Below, in pieces: positions 49,261 to 59,812 of a stretch of 64,000 nucleotides of DNA. The translations under genes were made by a program, and so were the position numbers. Below the pieces are notes generated by a model. It worked only from the letters and a program-made list of their open reading frames with translations. It had not been told where the DNA came from and did not search any database. The DNA comes from Enterovibrio sp. JCM 19048 (GTDB lineage Bacteria; Pseudomonadota; Gammaproteobacteria; Enterobacterales; Vibrionaceae): the NCBI GenBank assembly GCA_001310415.1, contig BAXE01000008.1, positions 62,001 to 126,000 of the forward strand, in the 5' to 3' direction. Each line of letters starts with the position of its first letter. The first letter of the stretch is position 1.

Positions 49261-51379
49261 TGAGCGATAACACGATGACAACGAACGCATTCACCCTGCG
49301 CTATGGTGACGACGGTATTGCCTGGCTGGCTATCGATGTTCCTGGGGAAAGCATGAACACCCTTCAGGCAACCTTCGTCGAGGAAGTCAGCGCCATTTTG
49401 GATGAACTGGAAAGCCGCAAAGACCTGAAAGGCATGGTGCTCTTTTCTGCCAAGCCGGATAACTTTGTCGCCGGGGCTGACGTGCGCATGCTCGATGCCT
49501 GCCAAACCGCAGAAGATGCTCAAAGCATTGCGGAATCTGGCAAAAGCTGTTTTCCCGCATCGAAAAACTGCCATTTCACGTTGTTGCTGCAATTCATGGC
49601 CCTTGCCTTGGTGGCGGGCTGGAATTGGCGCTGGCTTGCCACAGCCGTGTGGCAAGTGATGATGACAAAACCCGCATTGGCTTGCCGGAAGTCCAGCTTG
49701 GTCTGTTGCCTGGCTCTGGCGGTACACAGCGTTTGCCGCGCCTGATTGGTGTAGCGGGTGCGTTGGACATGATCCTGACCGGAAAGCAGCTTCGTGCCAA
49801 AAAAGCCAAGAAAATGGGTGTGGTTGATGATGTTGTGCCACAGACCGTATTGCTGCGTGTCGCTGAAGAATTGGCACTGAAAGGTAAACCAAAGCGAAAA
49901 AGCTCTTGGCAAAACTGGGCAATGGGTGGCAATGCGCTTGGGCGTTCGGTGGTCTTCGATCAGGCGGCCAAGAAAACCCGAGAGAAAACCCGCAACAACT
50001 ACCCGGCGACGGATGCCATCCTGGATGTGATCAAGCATGGCCTGGATAAAGGCATGGAAAAAGGGCTGGCGATGGAAGCCAAGCGTTTCGGCGAGCTGGT
50101 CATGACATCTGAATCTGCGGCACTTCGCAGTCTTTTCTTTGCTACGACAGCGATGAAAAAAGAGAACGGTGCGGATGCCGAGCCACGCAAGGTGACCGGC
50201 GTGACCGTGTTGGGCGGCGGCTTGATGGGAGCGGGGATTGCCAATGTGTCGGCCACCAAAGCGAACCTTCCCGTGCGTGTTAAAGATGTCAGCAACGACG
50301 GCATCCTGAATGCAATGAATTACAGCTATAAGCTGCTGGATAAAAAACGTAAACGCCGAATTATCTCGAAAGCAGAAATGCAAAAGCAGATGGGGAGGAT
50401 CAGTGGTACCACTGATTATTCCGGTATGCAGGGTAACAATGTGGTGGTGGAAGCCGTGTTTGAAGACTTGAAGCTCAAACACCAGATGGTGGGAGAGGTG
50501 GAAGCCAACCTCAAACCCGGCACTATCTTCGCCACCAATACCTCATCGCTACCAATCCACCAGATCGCGGAAGGGGCAAAGCACCCGGAAACCCTGGTTG
50601 GTCTGCACTACTTCAGCCCGGTCGATAAAATGCCGCTGGTGGAAGTTATCCCCCACGCGGGTACTTCAGAGGAAACGGTCTCCACTGTGGTTAAACTGGC
50701 CAAGAAGCAGGGCAAAACACCGATTGTGGTCGCCGACAAAGCTGGCTTCTATGTGAACCGTATCCTCGCGCCTTACATGAACGAAGCGGCCATGACCCTG
50801 CTGGCGGGCGAATCGGTTGAGCATATCGACAATGCGCTGCTGGATTTCGGTTTTCCAGTCGGACCCGTAACACTTTTGGACGAAGTAGGCATTGATATCG
50901 GTGCCAAGATCAGTCCAATTTTGCTGGCTGAATTGGGTGAGCGCTTCCGCGCACCGGATGTGTTTGATGTGATGCTCAATGACGGCCGGAAAGGGCGCAA
51001 GAGCGGCAAAGGTTTCTTCCAGTACAACGGCAAGAAAAAAGAGGTCGACAAGCGCGTTTACGATCTTCTCGGTGTGAAGCTGAAATCTACGCTGTCATCC
51101 CATGAACTGGCGATTCGTTGTGTCCTGATGATGCTGAACGAAGCAGCCCGCTGTCTGGATGAAGGTGTAGTGAAATCAGCAAGGGATGGCGATATTGGCG
51201 CTGTATTTGGTATCGGTTTCCCACCATTCCTTGGTGGTCCTTTCCGCTATATGGACCATATCGGTATTAAACGTCTGGTGGAAATGCTTGAACAGCATGA
51301 AGCTAAATACGGCGAGCGATTCGCGCCATGTGACAAGCTAAAAGCAATGGCAGCCGAGGGGGGGACCTTCCACGGCTAA
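49260..51379 (+). CDS. fadJ: Trifunctional beta-oxidation protein FadJ (one apparent frameshift)
   Basis: FadJ has enoyl-CoA hydratase and 3-hydroxyacyl-CoA dehydrogenase activities. The crotonase-type domain includes [10 protein letters not shown] (oxyanion hole) and [16 protein letters not shown]; one G is missing near 49540 between them. The dehydrogenase domain starts near residue 310 with the NAD site [16 protein letters not shown] and has the catalytic block [17 protein letters not shown]. Restored length is 706 residues. TAATGA coupling with fadI indicates one transcript. A terminator lies 4 bases after the stop. Confidence 0.95.
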
Positions 51380-51383
51380 ATAC

Positions 51384-51413
51384 AAAAATTCCCGGTTATG
51401 CCGGGAATTTTTT
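51384..51413. terminator. Terminator between fadJ and the M16 peptidase gene
   Basis: Stem AAATTCCCGG/CCGGGAATTT (10 bp) with a 5-nt loop, A-rich on the left and six T on the right, so it can act for both convergent genes. Confidence 0.9.
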
Positions 51414-51455
51414 ACTGTCGTCTGCAATCAGGCTAGCTAACCCTTTCCAGCCGGT

Positions 51456-54207
51456 TTAAGCGGAAGGCTGCAATTGAATCGATAGGGTGCATGCTTCAAC
51501 CTGACACTGGTTGGGGTGGGCACCGCCGCAGCTGTGAAGGATCAGGCGGTCTGCTGTTCGTGGTTTTAGTTGTTCCACCACAAATTTCACCATCTCGGCA
51601 CGATCCATATGGCGGATCGCATCCGCCACTTTCTGGCGTTGGGAGAACTCAGCATCCTTATTACCAATGCTGATCCACAAACGTTGACCACGGGCACGAA
51701 GGTTGCCATCTGGCTCCTCAATCTGTGCGATTAACCCTTGTTTACTGGCCTGCCACTGGGCGTCTGACAGTTCAAGCAGGATCAGGAAAAACGCATTGAG
51801 GAAATCATCAATCGCCTCGACCAGTTTACTTGGACCTACCTGTGGCGACTGCACATAAAATATCAGTCCCGGATGGCGGTTGAGCGGCATATTGCCGGAG
51901 CCCACCATATAACCCAGTTGCTGTTTGGTGCGAAGTTCATTAAAAAAGATCGCCGACATCAGGTGCTGGGCAAACGTATAAAGTGCCACATCCTGTGGTT
52001 GGGTCTGATAGCTCTGGTAGTACACCAGCACTGCGGAATCCTGACTGTCACAATCTACCTGATAGGCAACACTGCCTGCGTTGTTCAGCAGCACCAGCGG
52101 ACGGTAGATTCCTGGTAACGCTGGTTGTGAACACGCAAGGCATCTTTGATGGTTTCTGCCAACGCCAGCGTTTGGTTTTTCTGCCAGTTGCCGTAGACAA
52201 ACATTTCAACGTGCAGCTCGGACATCACGCGGGTGACAAAATCCGGCAGCGCTGAAACTTCCAACGGCTCCAGAGCCTCAATCAATGCTTCGTACGGTGG
52301 ATTGTTTGGCTGCAAAATGCCTGTCATCACATTGTAGAGACGATTGATGGGCTTGTTTTGTGTCGCATTGGTCCAGCTTCTGAGCAGCTGTGTCTTGATG
52401 ATGTTAAAGCGCTCCGGGTTGAAATCCCGGTTGGCAAATTTCTGCAGCACCAAATCCAACAGCAGCGGCAGTTTTTCGTTGAACCCACTTAGCTTTAGGG
52501 TTACGCCGCCCTGATGGGCATACAGGTTGTAACTGAGGCCGGCAACTTCCGCAGGATAGGTAGTTTCGTTGATCGCCTCGAGCAGCATTTCAACACTGAC
52601 GCGGGTTTTAACAATGTTCTCCACCGATTCCACCGCGTGCGGGCTGTCGATGGCCACATAAATCACGCCTTTAGGAACGCGGTATTCGGTGTCCTGTAGA
52701 TGCCAGAGGCGGAAGCCCGGCAGCTCCTGGATAAGTTCAGGCTTGTCTTTATCCGGCGCTTCAAGCAGCACAGGATCCAGCTCGTAACTGATAAACGGGT
52801 TTTTATCCGGCAAAGACAGCGTTGGCGAGATAAAGTCGTCCTGCCAATGAGTAAGTTGGGCTGCAGTGAAGGGTTTCACACTGTACGGCGTGTCATACCA
52901 TTTGGCCTGATGGTTGTGTTTCCCACCTTTTGCAATCAGGGTTAAACGCATGTTCTCCGGTGTCAGGTAGCCCAGCATTTTCCGGATTAAAGGCTCATCA
53001 TAGCCCTGCATGACGTAGTCGCCATAAAGCACATCATCGTCACTGTAGTGCTGCATATTCAGCACCATATGGCTGACAGTATCAATCGGGCGTGAAGGCT
53101 CTTGATATCGGAACGCCATCTCCTGCACGGCACGTTTTTCCGCATATCGCCAGGCCGCCAGTCCCTGTTGGCGGATCAGGTTTATCGACTGGAAAATCGC
53201 GGCGACGATGTCATCGATGCGGGTTAAACCGGTTTCGGTCAGACTGACACTGACGGTGAACTCCCGGAAATTGGAACCGCTGATCCCGCCACCGGCAGAG
53301 AGGTTATTGATCAAACCTTTGGATTTGAGCAGTGACATCACACTGCCGGTACCTTCATAGCCAAGCAGGTGAGCAATGTAGGAAAGGGGCTTGGTGCGGT
53401 AAACTCATCTGTCGAGGGCAGCGAAAATGCCAGTGTCAGTTTGCGTACGTCTTTCAGTGGTTCTATAGAAATGAACTGTTGGAGTTGGGCTTTTTCGACA
53501 AAAGGAACCTGAGGCACAAACGGTGCGAGTTGATGGTCAGGGATGGGCTCAAAGGTCGATTTCGCCAAGGCTTCCAGTTCGTCCAGTGAAAGCGGTCCGG
53601 TAATGGACGCCGTCATCAGGTTTGCGCTGTAGTGGGTCTGGTAAAAGCGGATCAGTTCATCACGTACAGAGCTGCCGTCGCGGTCTTCGAGCGTGTCTGC
53701 ACTGCCCACGGAAAACTGGGAAAAGGGGTGTTTCGGGTTGATGGTTTCTTTCTGTACCTGATAGATACGACGGACATCATCCTGGATTTTCAGGTGATAT
53801 TCAGAATCAACCGCGTTGCGCTCTTTGTCTACCGCTTCAGCGTTAAAAAGGGGGGCCGAGAAAAACTGTCCGAACCGATCCAGTGCTTCGCCAAAATAGC
53901 TGTGCTGGATATCAAAAAAGAAGGTGGTGTTTTCTGTGCCGGTCCAGGCATTGTTACTGCCGCCGTGACGACTGATAAAAGCCTGGAATTCACCCACTTT
54001 GGGATATTTTTCGGTGCCGAGAAACAGCATGTGCTCAAGGAAGTGTGCCAAGCCTTCGCGATCTACCGGATCGCAAAAGTGGCCGACGTTGACACTGAGT
54101 GCCGCTGCACTGCGCGGTGCATGCAAATCCTCGATGAGTAACACACGCAGGTTATTTCTGAGTGTGACGAGTCTGTAGCTGCGATGATCGTTTGGGCTGA
54201 TCTGCAC
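51456..54207 (-). CDS. Insulinase-family (M16) zinc metallopeptidase (two apparent frameshifts)
   Basis: The start at 54207 gives MQISPNDHRSYRLVTLRNN. The inverted zinc motif HFLEH (in GLAHFLEHMLFLGT) and the distal Glu in ERNAVDSEYHLK are intact, so the N-terminal half is predicted to be active. Bases are missing near 53401 (T-run on the coding strand) and near 52103; the central and C-terminal M16 repeats continue in the other frames (NELRTKQQLGYMVGSG is the typical R/Y block). Restored length is 917 residues, similar to pitrilysin (protease III) and the insulinase-like proteins of vibrios. No signal peptide is evident, so a cytoplasmic role is likelier than the periplasmic one of PtrA. Confidence 0.9.
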
Positions 54208-54479
54208 AATGCACCTTCATTAGTAGGGTCTGCGAAAAGCGTTTACGCTTTGTTGCGATGTGTTCACTTAGAATAACTGGGCTATACACACCTCGCCATG
54301 CCTAAAATGCGCTTCGCGAAAACAAAATTTGGCCACGAAAGACCAACTGACGACAGTGGTAAGGTCTTAATTATGACCAGCTTGGTAATTAGAGGCAAAC
54401 ATCTGTGCGCTCTATCGTTCCAGAATGAAGAATTGACTGGTAGCATGGTCGGGTAACTCAAAAAATCAGCAGTAGTGAT

Positions 54480-54994
54480 ATGCGAATTTATATTATGCGC
54501 CACGGCGAAGCGCACACCTTTGCCGCCAGTGATGAAGAACGTCCTTTGACTGATCGTGGTGAACACCAGTCTGTCGAGATGGCTCGTTGGCTGGCGTCTG
54601 AGCTGCCGGAAGGGGCAATGGACATGGTGTTGGTCAGCCCATACCTACGCGCTCAGCAGACCTGGTCTGCCTGTGAGCCTATGTTACGTCCGTGAAAAAA
54701 GTGATGACGGAAGACGGCATTACACCTTACGGGGACAGCGAACATGTCGCCTCCTACCTGCGTGCGCTGGTGGCGGTGGACAATCCTGCTTCTATGTTGC
54801 TGGTATCGCACCTGCCTTTGGTGGGTTACCTGACTGCGGAATTTGATGCGGAAATGCAGCCTCCGATGTTCCCGACTTCCTCGCTTTCTTGCATCGAGTA
54901 CGACCCTAAAACCGGTCACAGCGAAGTCGTATGGCTGAAAAGCCCATCCCAATTGATGGGTTACGCTCCTAAAAACAGAAAACGCCCGAACTAA
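54480..54994 (+). CDS. sixA: Phosphohistidine phosphatase SixA (one apparent frameshift)
   Basis: SixA removes phosphate from phosphohistidine, including on Hpt domains and the nitrogen phosphotransferase protein in E. coli. The catalytic RHG motif is at the start (MRIYIMRHGEAHTF, His8) and the second His block is LLVSHLPLVGYL. One C is missing near 54694 (CGTCCCGTG read as CGTCCGTG). Restored length is 171 residues, a little longer than E. coli SixA because of the C-terminal tail. It is a lone gene with its own terminator overlapping the stop. Confidence 0.93.
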
Positions 54995-55005
54995 AGGGCG
55001 TTTTG
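54979..55005. terminator. Terminator between sixA and smrB
   Basis: Stem AAAACGCCC/GGGCGTTTT (9 bp) with an 8-nt loop. It overlaps the last codons of sixA, and its arms suit use from both sides. Confidence 0.85.
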
Positions 55006-55028
55006 TTCATTCGTGGCTTGTCACCGTT

Positions 55029-55559
55029 TTATTTCTGCGGGATTTCAATCAGCACCAGCAGTGCGCCGTCACCGCCAAATTCCAGCGGTGCCTGGTGAAA
55101 AGCCAACACATCAGGATGCTGCGCCAGCCACAGTGGCGTTTTTTGCTTCAGAATATGCTTGCCGATACCGTGCATCACACACGCACAGCTCACCCCATCT
55201 TTTACACATGCAGCGATAAGTGCGCCAAGCTCGCGTTTGGCCTCCATCTGCGTCATGCCATGCAAATCCAGAAACATATCCGGCACATAGACACCGCGGC
55301 GTAAGCGTTTCACTTCATATTTGGACACACCGGTACGGGCGTACTGGGTTGGCCCATCCTCTTTCAGCAGGGGCTCAAACTCATCGGAGAAATAAAAGGC
55401 GTGATCACGCGCCGCAGAGTCTGAGAGCTTTCTGCGGGACTGTTCTGTTGTCTGGCGCTTCGGCGGGTTTATGGTATCCTGCTGCAGTTTTTTAACGCCT
55501 TTCACCGCATCGCGGAACAATGACATGTCATCGTCTGAGATCGGGGATTTCTTGCTCAT
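55029..55559 (-). CDS. smrB: Ribosome rescue endonuclease SmrB
   Basis: SmrB cleaves mRNA between collided ribosomes in E. coli. The intact 176-residue protein has a charged N-terminal extension for ribosome contact and an Smr domain with the catalytic DLHGMTQMEA block and the VMHGIGKHILKQKTP block, ending GGDGALLVLIEIP. It is divergent from prmB, with 120 bases between them, the same arrangement as in many gammaproteobacteria. Confidence 0.95.
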   Translation of the reverse strand: MSKKSPISDDDMSLFRDAVKGVKKLQQDTINPPKRQTTEQSRRKLSDSAARDHAFYFSDEFEPLLKEDGPTQYARTGVSKYEVKRLRRGVYVPDMFLDLHGMTQMEAKRELGALIAACVKDGVSCACVMHGIGKHILKQKTPLWLAQHPDVLAFHQAPLEFGGDGALLVLIEIPQK

Positions 55560-55679
55560 ACGTTTATTCCAAATTCTGATTGCTGCATTTTACTCAAAAT
55601 GAGCGCAATGTCTTGCTGTCGTATTCGGAATAACCCACACCGCGTTGTGTTGGGGTGAAAAAGGCTACTGGAGGCCATT

Positions 55680-56612
55680 TTGGATAGAATTATTGTTGAT
55701 GAAGTCGTCAACGAGCTGCGCACACTACAAGATATGCTGCGTTGGACGGTAAGCTGCTTTAATGCAGCAGGTTTGTATTACGGCCATGGCACGGATAACG
55801 CGTGGGATGAAGCCGTTCAATTGGTGCTGCCAACCGTGTATCTGCCTATTGATGTGCCAGCAGAAACCCAGACCTCCCGTCTGACCACCAGTGAGCGTCA
55901 CCGCATTGTTGAGCGCGTGGTTCGCCGTATCAACGAGCGCACGCCAGTGGCATACCTGACCAACAAAGCCTATTTCTGCGGTCTGGAGTTTTATGTGGAT
56001 GAGCGTGTGCTGGTGCCACGTTCGCCAATCGGTGAGCTGATCCAAAACCAGTTCGCGCCAATTTTGCCGGTTGAACCAACCCGCATTATGGACTTGTGTA
56101 CCGGCAGCGGCTGTATCGGTATCGCCTGTGCTTACGCATTCCCTGAAGCGGAAGTGGATCTGGTTGATATTTCGACCGATGCGCTGGAAGTGGCGGAAAT
56201 GAACGTGCAGGAACACGGTTTGGAGCAGCAGGTGTTCCCAATCCGTTCGGACTTGTTCCGCGATCTGCCGAAAGATAAATACGACCTGATCGTGTCTAAC
56301 CCGCCATACGTGGACGAAGAAGACATGAACTCGTTGCCACAGGAGTTCCGTCACGAGCCTGAACTGGGTCTGGCGGCTGGCAGCGATGGCCTGAAGCTGA
56401 TGCGCCGCATCATTGCTAACGCACCGAACTACCTGACCGAAGAAGGTATCCTGATCTGTGAAGTGGGCAACTCCATGGTTCACGTTCAGGAGCAGTATCC
56501 GGATATGCCTCTGACCTGGCTGGAGTTTGAAAACGGCGGTCACGGCGTATTCATGATGACCTACCAGGATCTGATGAGTGTGGCAGACGAGTTTTCTATC
56601 TACAAAGATTAA
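55680..56612 (+). CDS. prmB: Ribosomal protein uL3 glutamine methyltransferase PrmB
   Basis: PrmB methylates a glutamine of ribosomal protein uL3. The start is TTG at 55680, five bases after GGAGG at 55670-55674; there is no ATG that keeps the conserved start [21 protein letters not shown]. The methyltransferase fold shows [23 protein letters not shown] for S-adenosylmethionine binding and the catalytic [11 protein letters not shown]. The frame is intact at 310 residues and ends FSIYKD. Confidence 0.97.
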   Translation: MDRIIVDEVVNELRTLQDMLRWTVSCFNAAGLYYGHGTDNAWDEAVQLVLPTVYLPIDVPAETQTSRLTTSERHRIVERVVRRINERTPVAYLTNKAYFCGLEFYVDERVLVPRSPIGELIQNQFAPILPVEPTRIMDLCTGSGCIGIACAYAFPEAEVDLVDISTDALEVAEMNVQEHGLEQQVFPIRSDLFRDLPKDKYDLIVSNPPYVDEEDMNSLPQEFRHEPELGLAAGSDGLKLMRRIIANAPNYLTEEGILICEVGNSMVHVQEQYPDMPLTWLEFENGGHGVFMMTYQDLMSVADEFSIYKD

Positions 56613-56632
56613 TCCCGTCCGGACTCACTGAG

Positions 56633-56666
56633 AAAAAGGCTGAAATCATTGGTTTCAGCCTTTTTT
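56633..56666 (+). terminator. Terminator of prmB
   Basis: Stem AAAAAGGCTGAAA/TTTCAGCCTTTTT (13 bp), 7-nt loop, ending in a T-run, 20 bases after the prmB stop. Confidence 0.95.
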
Positions 56667-56831
56667 GTATTTGTATGCCTGCTTTTGTCTGATTTATTGA
56701 AATCCGCCCCTGATTTTAAGGCGACTCAAACTGCTCATAAAAAAGCTTTTGCTTATCCATCCCTGTTATGTTTCATTAGACGGATGCTAGTGCGGTTGCG
56801 ATAAGTCGACCGGAGAGAAACAGAGGAAGTA

Positions 56832-57915
56832 ATGGCAGGCAATTCAATAGGTCAGGTTTTTCGAGTCACCACTTTTGGTGAAAGCCACGGATTGGCATTG
56901 GGATGTATCGTTGACGGTTGCCGCCGGGACTTGAACTGACAGAAGCAGATTTACAGGGTGATCTGGACCGTCGTCGTCCGGGCACCTCAAAATACACCAC
57001 CCAGCGCCGCGAGCCGGATCAGGTGAAAATCCTCTCCGGTGTGTTCGAAGGCAAAACCACAGGCACGTCTATTGGCCTTCTGATTGAAAACACCGACCAG
57101 CGTTCACAGGATTACTCCAAAATCGCTGATCGTTTCCGCCCTGGACATGCCGATTACACATACCACCAGAAGTACGGCCACCGCGATTACCGTGGTGGCG
57201 GCCGTTCGTCTGCCCGTGAAACCGCCATGCGTGTGGCGCTGGTGCGATTGCGAAAAAGTACCTTAAGCAGCAACACGGCATTGAAGTGCGCGCTTACCTG
57301 TCACAAATGGGCGATGTCACTATTGAGAGCGTCGATTGGGATCAGGTAGAGCAAAACCCGTTTTTCTGCCCGGATGCATCCAAAATTGACGCCTTGGACG
57401 AGCTGATCCGTAACCTGAAAAAAGACGGTGACTCCATCGGTGCCAAACTGACCGTGGTGGCAAACAATGTGCCGGTTGGCTTGGGTGAGCCTGTCTTTGA
57501 CCGTCTGGATGCCGACATCGCCTACGCCCTGATGGGTATCAATGCGGTGAAAGGCGTGGAAGTGGGAGATGGTTTTGATGTGGTCAACCAGCGCGGCAGT
57601 CAACACCGCGATGAACTGACGCCGGAAGGCTTTAAGTCCAATCACGCCGGCGGCATCCTCGGTGGTATTTCATCCGGACAGGACATCGTCGCACATCTGG
57701 CGCTTAAGCCAACGTCCAGCATTACCGTACCGGGTGAAACCATCAATGTGGATGGCGAAACCGTGGATGTGATTACTAAAGGCCGCCATGACCCATGCGT
57801 GGGCATCCGCGCAGTACCAATCGCCGAAGCCATGGTCGCGATTGTGCTGATGGATCACCTGCTGCGCCACCGCGCACAAAACTCCGGTGTGCATACCAAT
57901 ACGCCAAAGATCTAG
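56832..57915 (+). CDS. aroC: Chorismate synthase AroC (two apparent frameshifts)
   Basis: AroC makes chorismate from EPSP, the last common step to aromatic amino acids. ATG at 56832 behind GAGGAAG. The signature [14 protein letters not shown] opens the protein; a C is missing near 56920 (TGCCCGCCG read as TGCCGCCG), then [17 protein letters not shown] and [21 protein letters not shown] follow. A G is missing near 57238 (GCGGCTGG read as GCGCTGG). The end [15 protein letters not shown] and [17 protein letters not shown] is typical. Restored length is 361 residues. Two breaks in such a gene are hard to accept as real. Confidence 0.95.
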
Positions 57916-57943
57916 AACTGAGATAAGAGATTTTAGATAAGAG

Positions 57944-57976
57944 AAAGGCCAGCTGAAAAACTGGCCTTTTGTTTTT
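57944..57976 (+). terminator. Terminator of aroC, flanked by degenerate heptads
   Basis: Stem AAAGGCCAG/CTGGCCTTT (9 bp), 8-nt loop and a T-rich tail. The 27 bases before it (57920-57946) fall in a 7-base rhythm: GAGATAA, GAGATTT, TAGATAA, GAGAAAG. Confidence 0.9.
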
Positions 57977-58000
57977 GAGCGCTTATTCCAAGCTATCTTC

Positions 58001-58049
58001 AAGTCTCAAGTCTCAAGTCTCAAGTCTCAAGTCTCAAGTCTCAAGTCTC
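58001..58049. repeat. Heptanucleotide array (AAGTCTC)7
   Basis: Seven perfect tandem copies of AAGTCTC (rotated: TCTCAAG) lie between the aroC terminator and the stop codon of the TRIC-family gene at 58055-58057. The unit differs from the TCTCTAG array near 47.7 kb by one base. Confidence 0.97.
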
Positions 58050-58054
58050 AGTGT

Positions 58055-58702
58055 CTACTTCGCTTCTGCACTTTCCGGTTCATTATCTTCAAAACTAAAC
58101 ACCGGCAGGCTCCAGCCAAATTTCACTGCTGACATACGGAATACAAAGCCGGTGATCAGGGTCGAAACTGTCGCCATGTTTTCATCGATGCCAAATTGTC
58201 CACCATAGGTCATCAGCGCCAGATACATAGCGCCTGAGAAAAAAGCGACGGAGGCATAAAGTTCTTTGTGCAACACCATGGGCTGACGGCGGCACAGTAA
58301 GTCGCGCAGCAGGCCTCCGAAAATGCCTGTCACCAGTGCGGAAACCACGCAGATCAGCGGTGACAATCCCATGTCCATACCGACACGGCAACCAATGATG
58401 CTGAATGCAATCAAACCCAGTGAATCAAGCCAGACAAAAAGCTTGTGGTTGCGGGCGACCCAAGAAGCCATCCAGGTAGTGACAATACCGGCCACACAGA
58501 CAATCACCAGATACTGGGGATTGGCGACCCAGCCGAGAGGATAGTGACCCAGCAGGATGTCACGCACTGTGCCACCACCGATTGCCGTGCAGGCAGCCAC
58601 CAGCATTACGCCAAACCAATCCATTTTGCGTCGACCCGCCGCGAGTGCGCCGGTCATGGCTTCTGCAGTAATACCGATAATGTATAAGGTGGAAAGTAAC
58701 AT
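58055..58702 (-). CDS. TRIC-family (UPF0126) membrane protein, possible cation channel
   Basis: The start at 58702 gives MLLSTLYIIGITAEAMTGALAAGRR. The intact 215-residue protein has about seven membrane helices in two similar halves. Each half carries a glycine-rich helix-breaking motif: AAGRRKMDWFGVMLVAACTAIGGGTVRD and VTGIFGGLLRDLLC. This is the pattern of the prokaryotic trimeric intracellular cation channel family (YadS/YicG type). Substrate and physiological role are unassigned. The gene is divergent from epmC, and its stop codon is 5 bases from a heptanucleotide array. Confidence 0.88.
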   Translation of the reverse strand: MLLSTLYIIGITAEAMTGALAAGRRKMDWFGVMLVAACTAIGGGTVRDILLGHYPLGWVANPQYLVIVCVAGIVTTWMASWVARNHKLFVWLDSLGLIAFSIIGCRVGMDMGLSPLICVVSALVTGIFGGLLRDLLCRRQPMVLHKELYASVAFFSGAMYLALMTYGGQFGIDENMATVSTLITGFVFRMSAVKFGWSLPVFSFEDNEPESAEAK

Positions 58703-58928
58703 CTTGTTTATTCGTCTGTTTGCATGGCAAGGAAGAGTATGTCGCGATTGTAGGTGTGACCAAGTTCTCAATCCAATGAAAGGTTATGAACCCACACATG
58801 AATTGGATTCATGGTTAACCTGGGTGAATTGGCCTAAAACGGTGCTTTTTGCTGCGACAAAGGACACTGTGGCGGGTAAAATGCCCGCTGAATGAATTTT
58901 GCTGTAACCATACATTTACAAATCACCC

Positions 58929-59462
58929 ATGCATCACGATTATAACGACCTGATTTCTGTCTTTAATCAGACTTTTATTGATTCTTTTAATACCGAATTG
59001 CTGCTTGGCGGCGACGAACCTATTTACCTGCCGGCGGACAGCGAAAACCCGCATCACCGCATTATTTTTGCCCGAGGCTTTTTTGCTTCGGCACTGCATG
59101 AAGTGGCGCATTGGTGCATTGCAGGGCCAGAGCGCCGTCTGCTTGAGGATTTTGGCTACTGGTATCAACCGGATGGCCGCGACGAGCAAACCCAGGCAGA
59201 ATTTGAAAAAGTGGAAATCAAACCGCAGGCAGTCGAATGGATTTTGTCTGCCAGCTGTGGGTTCCGTTTTCAGGTCAGTTGTGACAACCTAAGCGGCTCT
59301 TTTGAACCTGATCGCCCGGCGTTTACAGCCAAAGTGCGTGAACAGGTGCTGCGTTACCTCGAAGAAGGCATGCCAGCCCGTGCAAAAACTTTTTCTGATG
59401 CGCTGCGTGCGTTTTACCAATTACCGCCGTTGACGGCTGCTGATTTTCCAGAGAGCAAATGA
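58929..59462 (+). CDS. epmC: Elongation factor P hydroxylase EpmC
   Basis: EpmC hydroxylates the modified lysine of elongation factor P. The intact 177-residue protein has the metal-binding block ASALHEVAHWCIAG (HExxH-like) with downstream acidic and His residues, and the KVEIKPQAVEWILSASCGF block typical of this YfcM family. It overlaps yfcL by 4 bases. A GCGGG/CCCGC inverted repeat with a 7-nt loop lies about 40 bases before the gene. Confidence 0.9.
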   Translation: MHHDYNDLISVFNQTFIDSFNTELLLGGDEPIYLPADSENPHHRIIFARGFFASALHEVAHWCIAGPERRLLEDFGYWYQPDGRDEQTQAEFEKVEIKPQAVEWILSASCGFRFQVSCDNLSGSFEPDRPAFTAKVREQVLRYLEEGMPARAKTFSDALRAFYQLPPLTAADFPESK

Positions 59463-59728
59463 TGATCCAAGACTACGAAGAAAAAATCCTCGACCTGATT
59501 GATGCCATGGTTACCACTGCCTCTGACGATGAATTGTTTGCCAGCGGTTACCTGCGCGGCCACATCTCGCTGGCTGCGGCAGATTGCGAGCAAGAAGGCA
59601 TTGACGAAGTAAACGCACTGAAACAGCGTGTGGCACAAAGCTTGAAAGACAATGCCAACGAGCTGAACCCGGCAGATCAGGTGCTGGTGGGTAACCTTTG
59701 GACATCGTTGCAAGAGCAAGTGGGCTGA
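59459..59728 (+). CDS. yfcL: YfcL family protein
   Basis: Small intact cytoplasmic protein of 89 residues (or 88 from the second ATG at 59462), acidic and helical (DYEEKILDLIDAMVTTASDDELFASGYLRGHISLAAADCE). It corresponds to E. coli YfcL, which is likewise found with yfcM (epmC) and mnmC. The role is unknown. ATGA overlap with epmC indicates one transcript, closed by a terminator 30 bases after the stop. Confidence 0.9.
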   Translation: MMIQDYEEKILDLIDAMVTTASDDELFASGYLRGHISLAAADCEQEGIDEVNALKQRVAQSLKDNANELNPADQVLVGNLWTSLQEQVG

Positions 59729-59758
59729 TTGAATCAGTAAGCACATTGCTTCAATAAG

Positions 59759-59785
59759 GAAAGGCGCCATCGGCGCCTTTCTTGT
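59759..59785. terminator. Terminator between yfcL and mnmC
   Basis: Stem GAAAGGCGCC/GGCGCCTTTC (10 bp) with an ATC loop, followed on the plus strand by TTGTTTT. It lies between convergent genes. Confidence 0.85.
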
Positions 59786-59812
59786 TTTCGTTCTGATTCA
59801 ACACGCTGCGGG

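Noticed and set aside
54282..54566. A 94-residue minus-strand frame upstream of sixA
   Set aside because: It overlaps the well-supported sixA start, has no recognisable domain and no good ribosome site.
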